Assembly (NCBI GenBank): GCA_002254595.1
Contig: NJEH01000017.1
Span: forward strand, 1-26,003
Direction of reading: 5' to 3'
Length of the DNA: 26,003 nucleotides
DNA from: Thermofilum sp. ex4484_15
GTDB lineage: Archaea; Thermoproteota; Thermoprotei; Thermofilales; EX4484-15
Part shown: positions 7,608 to 15,211 of the stretch, piece by piece
Numbering within the stretch: the stretch's first letter is position 1
Layout of the letters: each line of letters begins with the position of its first letter
Position numbers and translations under genes: made by a program
The notes under the pieces: generated by a model
Database searches by the model: none
What the model was told of the DNA's origin: nothing
What the model saw: the letters and a program-made list of their open reading frames with translations, nothing else

Positions 7608-8550
7608 GATATGCATAACGGCCGATAGATTCGGCTTTTACTGCCCAGAGGCTCTAGAGGCGTTAAAGGAGGTAGGTGAGGTAATTAAGTTAAGGCCTGC
7701 AGCTAACTTAAGGGACGTATTAAAGTCCTTAAGGTACTGCGATGCCTTAATAATGGGACCGGAACTGGAGTTGGACGAACGAGCTTTAGAGGAATTGAAA
7801 TACCTAAAGATAATAGCGTTACATTCCCCCAACTTTATCAACGTAGACCTAGAGGCCGCTACTCGAAGGGGGACAGTAGTACTTAGGGCAGTACAGGCAG
7901 TAGCTACTTCCGTAGCCGAGTACGTTATGGCCTTACTCCTTTCACTAGTGAAAAGAATTAATGAAGCTTATTCATCGGTTAAAAGCGGTAGGAGCGATAA
8001 GAGGACTTCACTAGTAGGTTTTGAACTTAGAGGCAAGAAGTTAGGTATATTGCACTTAGGCGAGGTAGGTAAGGAATTGGCTAACATTGCTAATAGGGGT
8101 TTCGGAATGGAGATATTAGTATTCGATCCCTTTTCGGAAATCCCTAGGGACTATCGTAAAGTAAATAACTTTAAGGAATTATTAGTTAACTCAGACGTAA
8201 TAACCATTCAAGATCCCTTACCGCCTAAGTTCAAGCGCTTAATAAATGAGCTCGATTTCAGAAGCGTTAAGGAAGGAGGGATCCTAATAGACGTCACGGG
8301 CGGGGAAGTAATAAGCGAGGAAGTAATAGCCGAATTGGTGGAGGAAGGTAGGTTAATAGGGGTAGCCCTTGATAGTTTACCTAAGTCCTATAGGCTCTTC
8401 AAATATCCTAACGTGATAATAACTCCTCAGACCTCCTATTATACGCTTGAAGGGATAGCTAGAATGGAGTTGATGTTAGCTGAGGACATAGTTAAGTATT
8501 TTAAGGGGGAAAGGCCGAAGAGGGTAGCTAACCCCGAGGTATTTAAGTAA
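7600..8550 (+). CDS. D-2-hydroxyacid dehydrogenase family protein lacking the catalytic residues
   Basis: The fold is that of NAD-dependent D-2-hydroxyacid dehydrogenases (316 residues, normal length). Recognisable parts are ALHSPNFINVDLEAATRRG (73-91), VAEYVMALLLSL (105-116), a nucleotide-binding segment LGILHLGEVGKELA (148-161) with its acidic residue in VFDP (174-177), GGILIDVTGG (227-236) and PNVIITPQTSY (270-280). The working residues are gone. The first glycine of GxGxxG is His (HLGEVG), the catalytic Arg of the NxxRG motif is Gly, the catalytic Glu after ALD is absent (ALDSLPKS), and the catalytic His of the TPH motif is Gln277. It is therefore unlikely to be a dehydrogenase; a sensing or binding role is possible. 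The TTG start overlaps the glycosyltransferase stop by 8 bases, so the two are coupled. Confidence 0.85.
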   Translation: MVRICITADRFGFYCPEALEALKEVGEVIKLRPAANLRDVLKSLRYCDALIMGPELELDERALEELKYLKIIALHSPNFINVDLEAATRRGTVVLRAVQAVATSVAEYVMALLLSLVKRINEAYSSVKSGRSDKRTSLVGFELRGKKLGILHLGEVGKELANIANRGFGMEILVFDPFSEIPRDYRKVNNFKELLVNSDVITIQDPLPPKFKRLINELDFRSVKEGGILIDVTGGEVISEEVIAELVEEGRLIGVALDSLPKSYRLFKYPNVIITPQTSYYTLEGIARMELMLAEDIVKYFKGERPKRVANPEVFK

Positions 8551-8559
8551 TAGTAATAT

Positions 8560-9222
8560 TTAATTTAGGAACCCCCTTTCCTTAACCTCCCTCACTATTA
8601 GATCCCTTATCGCCTTAGCTACTTCGAAGGCATCCCCTTCCGCATTCAAGTAGTACACGTTAAATTCCTCCCTTAACTCCTTAGGTAGGTTGTAGTAAGC
8701 TTCCGTCTGCCTCCTGAGGTATTCTACCTCCTCGAAGACGTCGAAGACCCTTCCCTCCACCCTCCTCCTCCTCAGTAGTTCCTCTAAACTTACTTTTAAA
8801 ATTATAGTTAATGAAGGTAGGGCCTTACAATACTTATTTATCTCCCTTAACCATGTTATGTCGGCGCCTCCTATTAGGCCTTGGTAGATGAAAGTGGTAA
8901 GTAAGGACCTTTCTTGGACTATAAGGTATTTATCCCTTAGCTCCTCTAACGGTTTAATTCTAACCCTATAATAGTGCAAATGATCTAGGGCGTAAGCTAA
9001 CGCGTACTCCTCTGGGGATACCTCGCTCTTTAAGCTCCTTAAAATATCGGTGAAAGAACCAGTTACCATATCGTTCGTAGGTAGCTCGGCCTTCCTTATG
9101 ATTATTCCCTTTAGCGAATTACCCTTCCTCTTCTCTCTTTTAAGTAATTCCACCACTAAGTTCGTTATAGTAGTCTTGCCGGAGAGATCCGGCCCGTCTA
9201 TTGAAACTATGAAAACTACCAA
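8560..9222 (-). CDS. Thymidylate-kinase-like P-loop nucleotide kinase
   Basis: Resembles dTMP kinases, which phosphorylate dTMP to dTDP with ATP. Residues 6-18 (VSIDGPDLSGKTT) are strand 1 plus a P-loop with Lys16. VQERSLLTTFIYQG (about residues 101-114) corresponds to the DR(Y/F)..S..AYQG motif that binds the nucleotide, though the usual DR is ER here. RRRVEGRVFDVFE (about 152-164) fits the arginine-rich LID region. At 220 residues it has the family's usual length. The start is TTG at 9220-9222, with TATA-like AGTATATCTAA about 35 bases upstream on the minus strand, so it has its own promoter. The gene may be a true tmk or a divergent paralogue acting on another nucleotide; dTDP-sugar synthesis would fit the glycan context but is not shown. 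Confidence 0.72.
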   Translation of the reverse strand: MVVFIVSIDGPDLSGKTTITNLVVELLKREKRKGNSLKGIIIRKAELPTNDMVTGSFTDILRSLKSEVSPEEYALAYALDHLHYYRVRIKPLEELRDKYLIVQERSLLTTFIYQGLIGGADITWLREINKYCKALPSLTIILKVSLEELLRRRRVEGRVFDVFEEVEYLRRQTEAYYNLPKELREEFNVYYLNAEGDAFEVAKAIRDLIVREVKERGFLN

Positions 9223-9295
9223 GGCGTAACCCTAGTTACCTTCTTCATAGGGATTAGATATACTTAACATTTAAGTTTAACGAACGATATACTAG

Positions 9296-10114
9296 CTATA
9301 ACCTTACGGTATGTACCCTCCAAACCCTCTTACCCGTTAATAATTTCCTAAATTCCTCGGCCCAATAAGTTACGTAGCAAGCTAAGTACCCTAAGATACC
9401 TCTCCATAAGCCCTTGGAACCTATTTCCCCCCAGTACCTACCGCCTAGGAACCTAACCACCGGGACTTCCCTATTCCCCTCCTTAAGTAACTTAATACCG
9501 TACTTACGTATCTTAAGGCCTACGTCGGTATCCTCCCCTACATTATACTCCTCGCTAAATCCGCCTATTATTTCGAAAATGTCCTTCCTGCAGGAGAATA
9601 ACCAGCCGGGGAGGTAGTAAAGCTTAAGGTAATTTATGAGGAATTTGGGGAGTAAATTCACGTTTATTTCCTCCATTAATCTAACTAAAAGCCCCCTGAA
9701 CCCCTTTAAGTATCTAGTTACCGGTTTCACTTTATACCTTATGGCCGCTAGGTAAGGGTTAGACGAAAAAGCTTTAAGCGTACCTTCTAGGAAATCGATG
9801 GCCAGCCTATCGTCAGCACCCATGAATACTAGGTACTTTACCGCTCTGGAGCTATGCCTAACTCCTAAGTTTCTAGCCTTACCTATCCCTTCCTCCCTTA
9901 TAGTAATTAACTTCACGTTAAGCCCTCTCTCCTTAAATTCTCCAATTACGCCTTCGAGCTCGCTTTTACCATCCGGTTTATAATCCACTACTATAACTTC
10001 ATAAAGCTCCTTAGGTATGGATTGGCGAAGTAGTGAGGTTAAGCAAGACCTTAATGTGGATTCCGATTCCCCTTTAGTGGGTATAATGACGCTTACTAAG
10101 GGCCCCTCCCTCAA
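9296..10114 (-). CDS. Family 2 glycosyltransferase
   Basis: A second GT-A type glycosyltransferase, about 272 residues from the preferred start. PLVSVIIPTKGESE opens the fold, EVIVVDYKPDG replaces the usual VVDDGS, GIGKARNLGVRHS is the conserved helix, FMGADDRL holds the metal-binding acidic pair, and GGFSEEYNVGEDTDVGLKI carries the ED motif near the catalytic base. Hydrophobic stretches near LKLYYLPGWLF and YLACYVTYW may rest on the membrane. I chose the TTG at 10112-10114 because it overlaps the wecC remnant's TGA in a TTGA quadruplet, and the family normally begins only a few residues before PLVSV. An ATG at 10181-10183 would add 23 residues and overlap the upstream frame by 73 bases. Acceptor and donor unknown. 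Confidence 0.85.
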   Translation of the reverse strand: MREGPLVSVIIPTKGESESTLRSCLTSLLRQSIPKELYEVIVVDYKPDGKSELEGVIGEFKERGLNVKLITIREEGIGKARNLGVRHSSRAVKYLVFMGADDRLAIDFLEGTLKAFSSNPYLAAIRYKVKPVTRYLKGFRGLLVRLMEEINVNLLPKFLINYLKLYYLPGWLFSCRKDIFEIIGGFSEEYNVGEDTDVGLKIRKYGIKLLKEGNREVPVVRFLGGRYWGEIGSKGLWRGILGYLACYVTYWAEEFRKLLTGKRVWRVHTVRL

Positions 10115-11160
10115 GTTCTCATACCCAGATACCAAGGCCTCCCTATCCCCACATACCTCACTCCCTTTAACTTCGCTTCCCATCCGCTTAATACCCCCCT
10201 AGTATCTATCACGCCGACGGCATCCCTACCGCTTAATTCCTTAATTTCGCTCACCTTCATTCCCTTATAATTAGAGTGATCGGTAACCACTATTACTAGA
10301 TCGGAACCCTTTAATGCTAACCTTAAATCGTTAATTAACTTCACTCCTAACCTCTCCAGCTCCGGATCATGACCTATAAAGGGGTCGTGAACTACCAATT
10401 CCCTTACTTCCTCTTTTAATGATGAAATTATACCGTACGTTGGAGATAACCTAGAATCGTTAATATCGCCCCTAAAGGCTAAACCTAGGATAGTTACCTT
10501 GGAGTTCGAAGGATCCTTGCCTAATTCTTCAAGTAATTCAAGAGCTAATTTAGCTACTTCAGCAGGCATGTTCTCGTTTACCGTTCTAGCTAACTCGATT
10601 AAAGGTAACTTTACCCCTAACCTCTTAGCTATGTAAAGTACGTACTTAGGGTATATAGGGATGCAAGCCCCTCCTACCCCGGGTCCCGGCTTATGTAAGT
10701 GGCAGTAGGGTTGGGAGTTAGCTATTTCGATTATTTCCCAGAAGTCCAACCCCAATTTAGATATCAAGGGGGCTAGTTCGTTAACAAGGGCTATATTTAC
10801 GTCCCTATAGACCCCTTCCAGTAATTTTTCCAATTCAGCAGCGGTAGGGTTGCTCATGGTTAAAACCCCCTTTCTAGCTACCAACGAGTACAGGTCCTTA
10901 ACTACTTTAGTACTCCTGGGACCTACTCCCGCTACAACCTTAGGGTACCTCTCTTCTATGTCCTGTACCGCTCTACCTATAAGGATCCTCTCCGGGCTGT
11001 AAGCTAAAGCGAAATCATCCTCGCATTTAAGGCCGCTACGCGATTCTAACAGGGGTAAGGCTACCCTTAAGGTAGTAGTAGGGGGTACCGAGGATTCTAT
11101 TATTACTACATCGCCTTTATCGAGTCCCTTAGCTATGTCTGTTAAAGCGCTATTTAAGAT
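10111..11160 (-). pseudogene. wecC: 5'-truncated UDP-N-acetylmannosamine dehydrogenase-type gene (wecC-like)
   Basis: The frame encodes about 349 residues of a nucleotide-sugar 6-dehydrogenase. It begins abruptly after a TAA at 11161-11163 with a segment matching roughly residue 95 onward of WecC: KGDVVIIESSVPPTTT, LAYSPERILIGRA, NPTAAELEKLLEGVYRDVNIA, then the active-site region PGPGVGGACIPIYP and the C-terminal domain (KVTILGLAFRGDINDSRLSP, GVIDTRGVL). The entire NAD-binding Rossmann half, with its GxGxxG, is absent. No ATG, GTG or TTG occurs in frame before the TTG at 10882-10884, which would give only 257 residues. The catalytic cysteine remains, but the usual GGHC is GGAC. The intact enzyme would oxidise UDP-ManNAc to UDP-ManNAcA for surface glycans. 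The remaining frame has no internal stop, so the loss looks recent, or the fragment is still translated for another use. Confidence 0.8.
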
Positions 11161-11239
11161 TTACCCCCCGATATTAACCGTTTTAACTCGCTCCGCTCCA
11201 TTTCGAGTAGGTTAATTTTCAATTGAAAGCCCCTACCTC

Positions 11240-11776
11240 CTAGATGGTAATTACCTTAGGAGAAGTTGTACAGTAGTAATCAGATCCTAAATGTATTACC
11301 GGTTTAAACTTAGTTATATCGTAAACCTCCTTAAAGAATTCGTCCTTAACGTAAGCCCTAACTACTTCCCCTATCATTAATACGTGATCTCCTACTTCGA
11401 AGCGATCCCTTAACCTACACTCTAAATAGCTTACACATCCCCCGATAAGCGGTACATTTACTTCCCTCGCTTCAGAAGTAATTAACCCCAGCTCAGTTAC
11501 CTTGTCGACTTCCCTACCGCTAACCGATCCGCAATAATCTACTACCCCTAACATATCTAAAGTAGGTACGTTTACGGCAAACTCCTTTTGATCTACTATG
11601 AGCTCGTATGTATACCTCCTAGGTGATACCGCTACTGCTAATAAAGGAGGCATCGCGGATACCGGGGTTATCCAAGCCGCAGTCATTACGTTTCCCTTCC
11701 CCCTTCCGGCGGATATAAGTACCGTTAATTTAGGGTGTAAAAGCCTAGTAGCTAGCCTTAATTCTACCTCCCCCAT
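11240..11776 (-). CDS. Flavin reductase-like FMN-binding protein
   Basis: Belongs to the flavin reductase / flavoredoxin family: small cytoplasmic proteins that bind FMN and reduce flavins or pass electrons. The 178 residues show the family pattern: LLHPKLTVLISAGRGKGNVMTAAWITPVS (14-42, the FMN-phosphate region), PPLLAVAVSPRRYTYELI, EFAVNVPTLDML, then CGSVSGREVDK and a C-terminal barrel strand with GDHVLMIGEVV. A cysteine pair near residues 114 and 120 (GGCVSYLECRL) is typical of archaeal members. ATG start with GGTGAGGAGGT just upstream, a strong ribosome site. It lies between the flippase and the wecC remnant on the same strand, and I see no functional link to glycan synthesis. The electron partner is unknown. 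Confidence 0.9.
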   Translation of the reverse strand: MGEVELRLATRLLHPKLTVLISAGRGKGNVMTAAWITPVSAMPPLLAVAVSPRRYTYELIVDQKEFAVNVPTLDMLGVVDYCGSVSGREVDKVTELGLITSEAREVNVPLIGGCVSYLECRLRDRFEVGDHVLMIGEVVRAYVKDEFFKEVYDITKFKPVIHLGSDYYCTTSPKVITI

Positions 11777-11825
11777 ACCTCCTCACCTAATAGGGACTAG
11801 GTGGTATTTCTATTAATTTTAAACG

Positions 11826-13400
11826 TTACCCTACTATCCTTATTACCCTCTCCTCTAAGGACAAGAAGTACTCTAAGGGGCCATAAAGTGGTTTAAACCC
11901 TTTGAAAATAGCCCTCAGGATCCTTAAGTCATCTAAGGTAATAGCCTTAGTTAAGGGGAGGGAAAGGAGGTAAAGCGTTAAGTAAGAGGGAGTGAGCAAG
12001 ACTAGGGTAAGGAGGGAGTTCTTAAACGGTAAGACAAGCTTTAAAATCCACGTAATTAAGGAGGTTATGGATGTGGATAAATATACCTTAAGGGAGGAAG
12101 TTAAGTCTACGTTAAATCCTAACTTCTTTACTTTCATTAATCCGTACGTCACTCCCGCTAAGGCTCCCATTAAGTTGGCTAAGATAAGGCCGGGTACCCT
12201 TAACGTAAGGGTAAAGGGTAAAGCTAACGAAACAGCGATAGCGAAAGTTAACGAAGTGATAGTAAAGGTAACCCTAGTTAACCCTATCCCGTTAAAGAAG
12301 GGGCCGAAGGTGAGAGAACCTAAGCCAGCGTACAGGTAGTTAATAGTTAAAAGGGAGAGGTATAAGGGGGCCAGTTTGTAAACTTTTCCATAGACTAAGC
12401 TTATTAGCTGGCTCGAAAGTAGCGTTAAATAGGCTGAGGAAGGTACTAGAAGTAGGGCCGTATACTTTACGCTCCATTTAAGTACCCTAGATAATTCGTT
12501 CCTCTCCTTTTCGAGGTCAAACCTGGAAAAGGTAGGGAATAATGTTATTGAAATAGGGGAGGAAATTAATGTAATTAAGGAAATTAATTTGGATGCTACA
12601 CTATAGTTTCCTATCTCTACGTTAGTAGTGAATGCGGCTAGTATTATGTTATTGACTTGGAAATTTAAACTTAGTAATAGACTTGAGAGGTAAAGGGGTA
12701 TACCGTAGGAGAGCATTTCTTTAAGTACCTTAGGACCCTCTAGCAGTAGGGCACGTACTCCGTTAATCCCTCCTAATAGCTTACGGATGATTAGGACGCT
12801 TACTAAGCCTGCTAATAAATAACTTAACGAATGCCCTAAGATCGCCCCGTAGGTCTTAAACCCGAGTAAAAGTAAAGTAAGCACCGCGGTCAACTTAGTT
12901 ATCGCTTGAAGTACCCTTACCGCCGAGGCCGTCCTCATATCGTTAAGCCCGTAAAGAGCGGATATGGAGAAATTAAGTAAGTTCTGGCCGAAGAGAGCTA
13001 AAGACGTTATAGCAACTAAGCTACTTAAGCTCTCTCTCCTAATTAGGTAACTAGCGAAAAAATCGGAGGCTAATAGGAGAAGTAGTGCGGAGAAAAGCCC
13101 GCTTACCAAGGAATAAATCCCCCCATAAGTTACAACCTTTCTTACTTCCCCCTCTTCTCCCCTTTTACTTCTCTTAGCTACGAAGTTTATGATGGCGGAA
13201 TTAATCCCCAAAGCTATTAATGAGGAAATTAAGGAAGCTGGTATTAACGCTAAGGAGTAAAGTCCGTAATCCTCTGGGCCTAAAATTCTTGCCATTACTA
13301 TCGAAGTTAAGCCTAATAAGCCGGTAGAGAGTACGTTACCTATTAAAACGTAAAGACCTCCCCTTACGGTACTCCTAGCAGCATCTACTAGGTTCTCCAA
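11826..13400 (-). CDS. Polysaccharide/oligosaccharide flippase (MOP superfamily, Wzx-like)
   Basis: An integral membrane protein of 524 residues with about 12-14 hydrophobic spans, the normal size for a lipid-linked oligosaccharide flippase. The N-terminus has the signature of the polysaccharide biosynthesis family: GGLYVLIGNVLSTGLLGLTSIVMARILGPEDYGLYSLA (residues 15-52). The family's second-half features are also present (YGIPLYLSSLLLSLNFQVNNIILA, VEIGNYSVASKL, LFPTFSRF). It would move lipid-linked glycan precursors from the cytoplasmic to the outer membrane face, which fits the adjacent glycosyltransferases and sugar-nucleotide genes. TTG start at 13398-13400. The opposite strand has a long chance frame (11992-12339) that is not a gene. 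Confidence 0.9.
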   Translation of the reverse strand: MENLVDAARSTVRGGLYVLIGNVLSTGLLGLTSIVMARILGPEDYGLYSLALIPASLISSLIALGINSAIINFVAKRSKRGEEGEVRKVVTYGGIYSLVSGLFSALLLLLASDFFASYLIRRESLSSLVAITSLALFGQNLLNFSISALYGLNDMRTASAVRVLQAITKLTAVLTLLLLGFKTYGAILGHSLSYLLAGLVSVLIIRKLLGGINGVRALLLEGPKVLKEMLSYGIPLYLSSLLLSLNFQVNNIILAAFTTNVEIGNYSVASKLISLITLISSPISITLFPTFSRFDLEKERNELSRVLKWSVKYTALLLVPSSAYLTLLSSQLISLVYGKVYKLAPLYLSLLTINYLYAGLGSLTFGPFFNGIGLTRVTFTITSLTFAIAVSLALPFTLTLRVPGLILANLMGALAGVTYGLMKVKKLGFNVDLTSSLKVYLSTSITSLITWILKLVLPFKNSLLTLVLLTPSYLTLYLLSLPLTKAITLDDLRILRAIFKGFKPLYGPLEYFLSLEERVIRIVG

Positions 13401-13510
13401 GGCCTTTCACTTTAACTTCGTTAAAGCTCCCTTTTCCTATTCCCCCTTTACGTTAAAAAACCCATCGCCTAAGGAATTCCGTAGGGAAATAAGGGAGTGA
13501 GGTAGGTAAA

Positions 13511-13520
13511 AGTTTTATAG
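13511..13520 (+). promoter_or_regulatory. TATA box for the gene at 13553
   Basis: AGTTTTATAG lies about 38 bases before the GTG start and would put the transcript start near 13541, leaving a short leader that contains AAAGGA. Confidence 0.5.
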
Positions 13521-13552
13521 CCTTTAGTCCTTAATTCTCAAGGGTTAAAGGA

Positions 13553-14137
13553 GTGGAGGTAGCCCTTCTAAATAGCTTACTACCTTCCTTAATTACTATG
13601 GTTACCTCGCTAGTGGCGCTAGCTTATTGGCTAGGTAGGAAGTTTGAAGGTATTGAAAATTCGATAAGTGAATTAAATAACGTTGTAATTAAGGTAAGTA
13701 ATAGCTTAGTTAACTTGAATTCTGAGATAAATAAGCTAAAAATCGAAATAATTAGCTTAAATTCTTCTCTTCAAAAGTTAAATAGACATGTAAGATCCTT
13801 ATCTATAGCTTCATTGGAAGCTCATAGGATGATGATAGATTACTTATCCTTAAAAAGACTATTAAGCAAGGAGGAAGCAGAATATTTAGGGGGAAGGGTT
13901 AAGGGTATCCTAGACTTATACAGGGCGAATCCCTTAAGGGAGGAGGAATTAAAATTCCTAAGGGAAATTTTCTCCTCGGATCTAGATAAAGTTACGATAG
14001 GGGATGTAGAGAGGGCCTATGAGATAGGTAAGAAATTATTCGTAGAGGAAGGGGATGAAAGGGGCTACTTAATAGCTTTAGCTGCTGCTTATATAAGGGG
14101 TTATTTGATAAGTAGGAAAGTTAAGAGAGTTAGATAA
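13553..14137 (+). CDS. Small membrane-anchored coiled-coil protein, unknown function
   Basis: I do not recognise a family. The 194 residues form three clear zones. Residues 6-27 (LNSLLPSLITMVTSLVALAY) are a single membrane span at the N-terminus. Residues about 30-85 are a coiled coil with regular Leu/Ile/Val heptads and many Asn and Ser (ISELNNVVIKVSNSLVNLNS). Residues about 90-190 are a helical, charged domain (MMIDYLSLKRLLSKEEAEYL, then two further helices). The GTG start has AAAGGA directly before it and a TATA box about 38 bases upstream; it is transcribed away from the flippase and toward the epimerase-like gene on the other strand. Similar layouts occur in archaeal membrane proteins that organise partner proteins at the membrane, but nothing here names a function. 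Confidence 0.75.
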   Translation: MEVALLNSLLPSLITMVTSLVALAYWLGRKFEGIENSISELNNVVIKVSNSLVNLNSEINKLKIEIISLNSSLQKLNRHVRSLSIASLEAHRMMIDYLSLKRLLSKEEAEYLGGRVKGILDLYRANPLREEELKFLREIFSSDLDKVTIGDVERAYEIGKKLFVEEGDERGYLIALAAAYIRGYLISRKVKRVR

Positions 14138-14151
14138 TTAAACCGCTAATT

Positions 14152-15081
14152 TCACCTCAGCTTATACTTATAATAATTTACCATCATCCCTATTCCTTCT
14201 CTTAAGTCCACCTTAGCTTCGAACCCTAATAACCCACGCGCCTTAGAGGTATCCGCTTTAGTACGATAAACATAGCCCTTAGGATACCTCCAGGTATATA
14301 AGGGCTCTAGCTTTGAACCGGTTACCTCACTTATCATATCTATTAGTTCCCTCAGGCTAGTCTCCTTTCCGGTACCTACGTTTACCACTTCGCATACTTC
14401 CTTCCGTTCAACTAACTTCATGGCTAAAAGATTAGCCCTAACTACGTCGTCTACGTAAATGAAATCCCTAGTTTGGCTACCGTCCCCGTATATAACCGGC
14501 CTCCTACCCTTTAGCATAGCCCATATGAATTGACTTACTAAGTTAGCATACCTTCCCTTATGCATCTCATTAGGTCCATAGACTGAAAAGTACCTTAAAG
14601 CTATGGATCTCACTCCAAAATACTCGAAGTACAATCTAGCATATTTCTCCCTAGCTAAGAACGTATACTCATAGAAGGTTTTAGGCTTAATCTCCATGTC
14701 CTCCCTATGAGGGGGTTCTAGACCGTTGTAGAGGCTACTCGTAGACGCGTAAACTACCGGTATATCGTACTCCCTAGCTACCTCCAGTACTTTAAGGAAG
14801 CCCATTAAGTCTACGTTTACTGCCCTTAACGGTTCCTTTAGGAACATCGGGGCTGAGGAGAGGGCAGCTTCATGAAAGATTCCATCTACGTCCTTACATA
14901 TTTTATGTAGTAACCTCTCGTCTAATACGCTACCTCTTATGAAGGATACCTTACTGTCTAAGTTATCTTCACTACCTAAGAATAAGTCGTCGAGTACTAA
15001 AACTTCATGTCCCTGAGAGGAGAGGAAATTAGCTATATTACTACCTATGAATCCAGCCCCCCCGGTAACTAGGTACCTCAA
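14152..15081 (-). CDS. NAD-dependent epimerase/dehydratase (GalE-like), catalytic Lys position replaced by Phe
   Basis: An extended short-chain dehydrogenase of the UDP-glucose 4-epimerase group, 309 residues. NAD binding is intact: VTGGAGFIGSNIA (5-17) and LDD (30-32). FHEAALSS (69-76), STSSLYNG (113-120), RYFSVYGPNE and YGDGSQTRDFIYVDDVVRA follow, all typical of the family. The active-site YxxxK is altered: Tyr137 is present in FYEYTFLAREKY, but the lysine position is Phe141 (codon TTC). That lysine normally orients the NAD ribose and lowers the tyrosine pKa, so activity would be weak or different unless another residue takes over. Start TTG at 15079-15081 with GGGAG 6-10 bases upstream. 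On gene context it would have supplied a UDP-sugar for the surface glycan. Ends 14 bases from the convergent gene at 13553-14137. Confidence 0.85.
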   Translation of the reverse strand: MRYLVTGGAGFIGSNIANFLSSQGHEVLVLDDLFLGSEDNLDSKVSFIRGSVLDERLLHKICKDVDGIFHEAALSSAPMFLKEPLRAVNVDLMGFLKVLEVAREYDIPVVYASTSSLYNGLEPPHREDMEIKPKTFYEYTFLAREKYARLYFEYFGVRSIALRYFSVYGPNEMHKGRYANLVSQFIWAMLKGRRPVIYGDGSQTRDFIYVDDVVRANLLAMKLVERKEVCEVVNVGTGKETSLRELIDMISEVTGSKLEPLYTWRYPKGYVYRTKADTSKARGLLGFEAKVDLREGIGMMVNYYKYKLR

Positions 15082-15130
15082 TCCTAGCTCCCTCTAAGTA
15101 ACGTTCAACACTATACCCTCCTTAAAGTTT

Positions 15131-15142
15131 TAAATTTTTATG
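15131..15142 (-). promoter_or_regulatory. TATA box for the epimerase-like gene
   Basis: Minus strand CATAAAAATTTA, about 55 bases before the TTG at 15081, gives a predicted transcript start near 15110 and a leader that contains the GGGAG ribosome site. Confidence 0.4.
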
Positions 15143-15160
15143 CGGAGGTTCAGATTAAAA

Positions 15161-15172
15161 TTTTTATAAATA
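15161..15172 (+). promoter_or_regulatory. TATA box for the radical SAM gene
   Basis: TTTTTATAAATA on the plus strand lies 40-50 bases before the ATG at 15212, predicting a transcript start near 15193 and a leader of about 19 bases with GAAGGT close to the start codon. Confidence 0.55.
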
Positions 15173-15211
15173 ACGTCCTTCCCTTGATAGGGGGCGAGAG
15201 TTACGAAGGTA

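Noticed and set aside
10115..10183. ATG at 10181-10183 as start of the second glycosyltransferase
   Set aside because: It would overlap the conserved C-terminus of the wecC remnant by 73 bases, while a TTGA overlap start gives the usual family N-terminus. It cannot be fully excluded.
11992..12339. A 115-codon open frame on the plus strand
   Set aside because: It lies inside the flippase gene on the other strand. It has a Lys/Val/Pro-rich chance composition with no domain, promoter or ribosome site.
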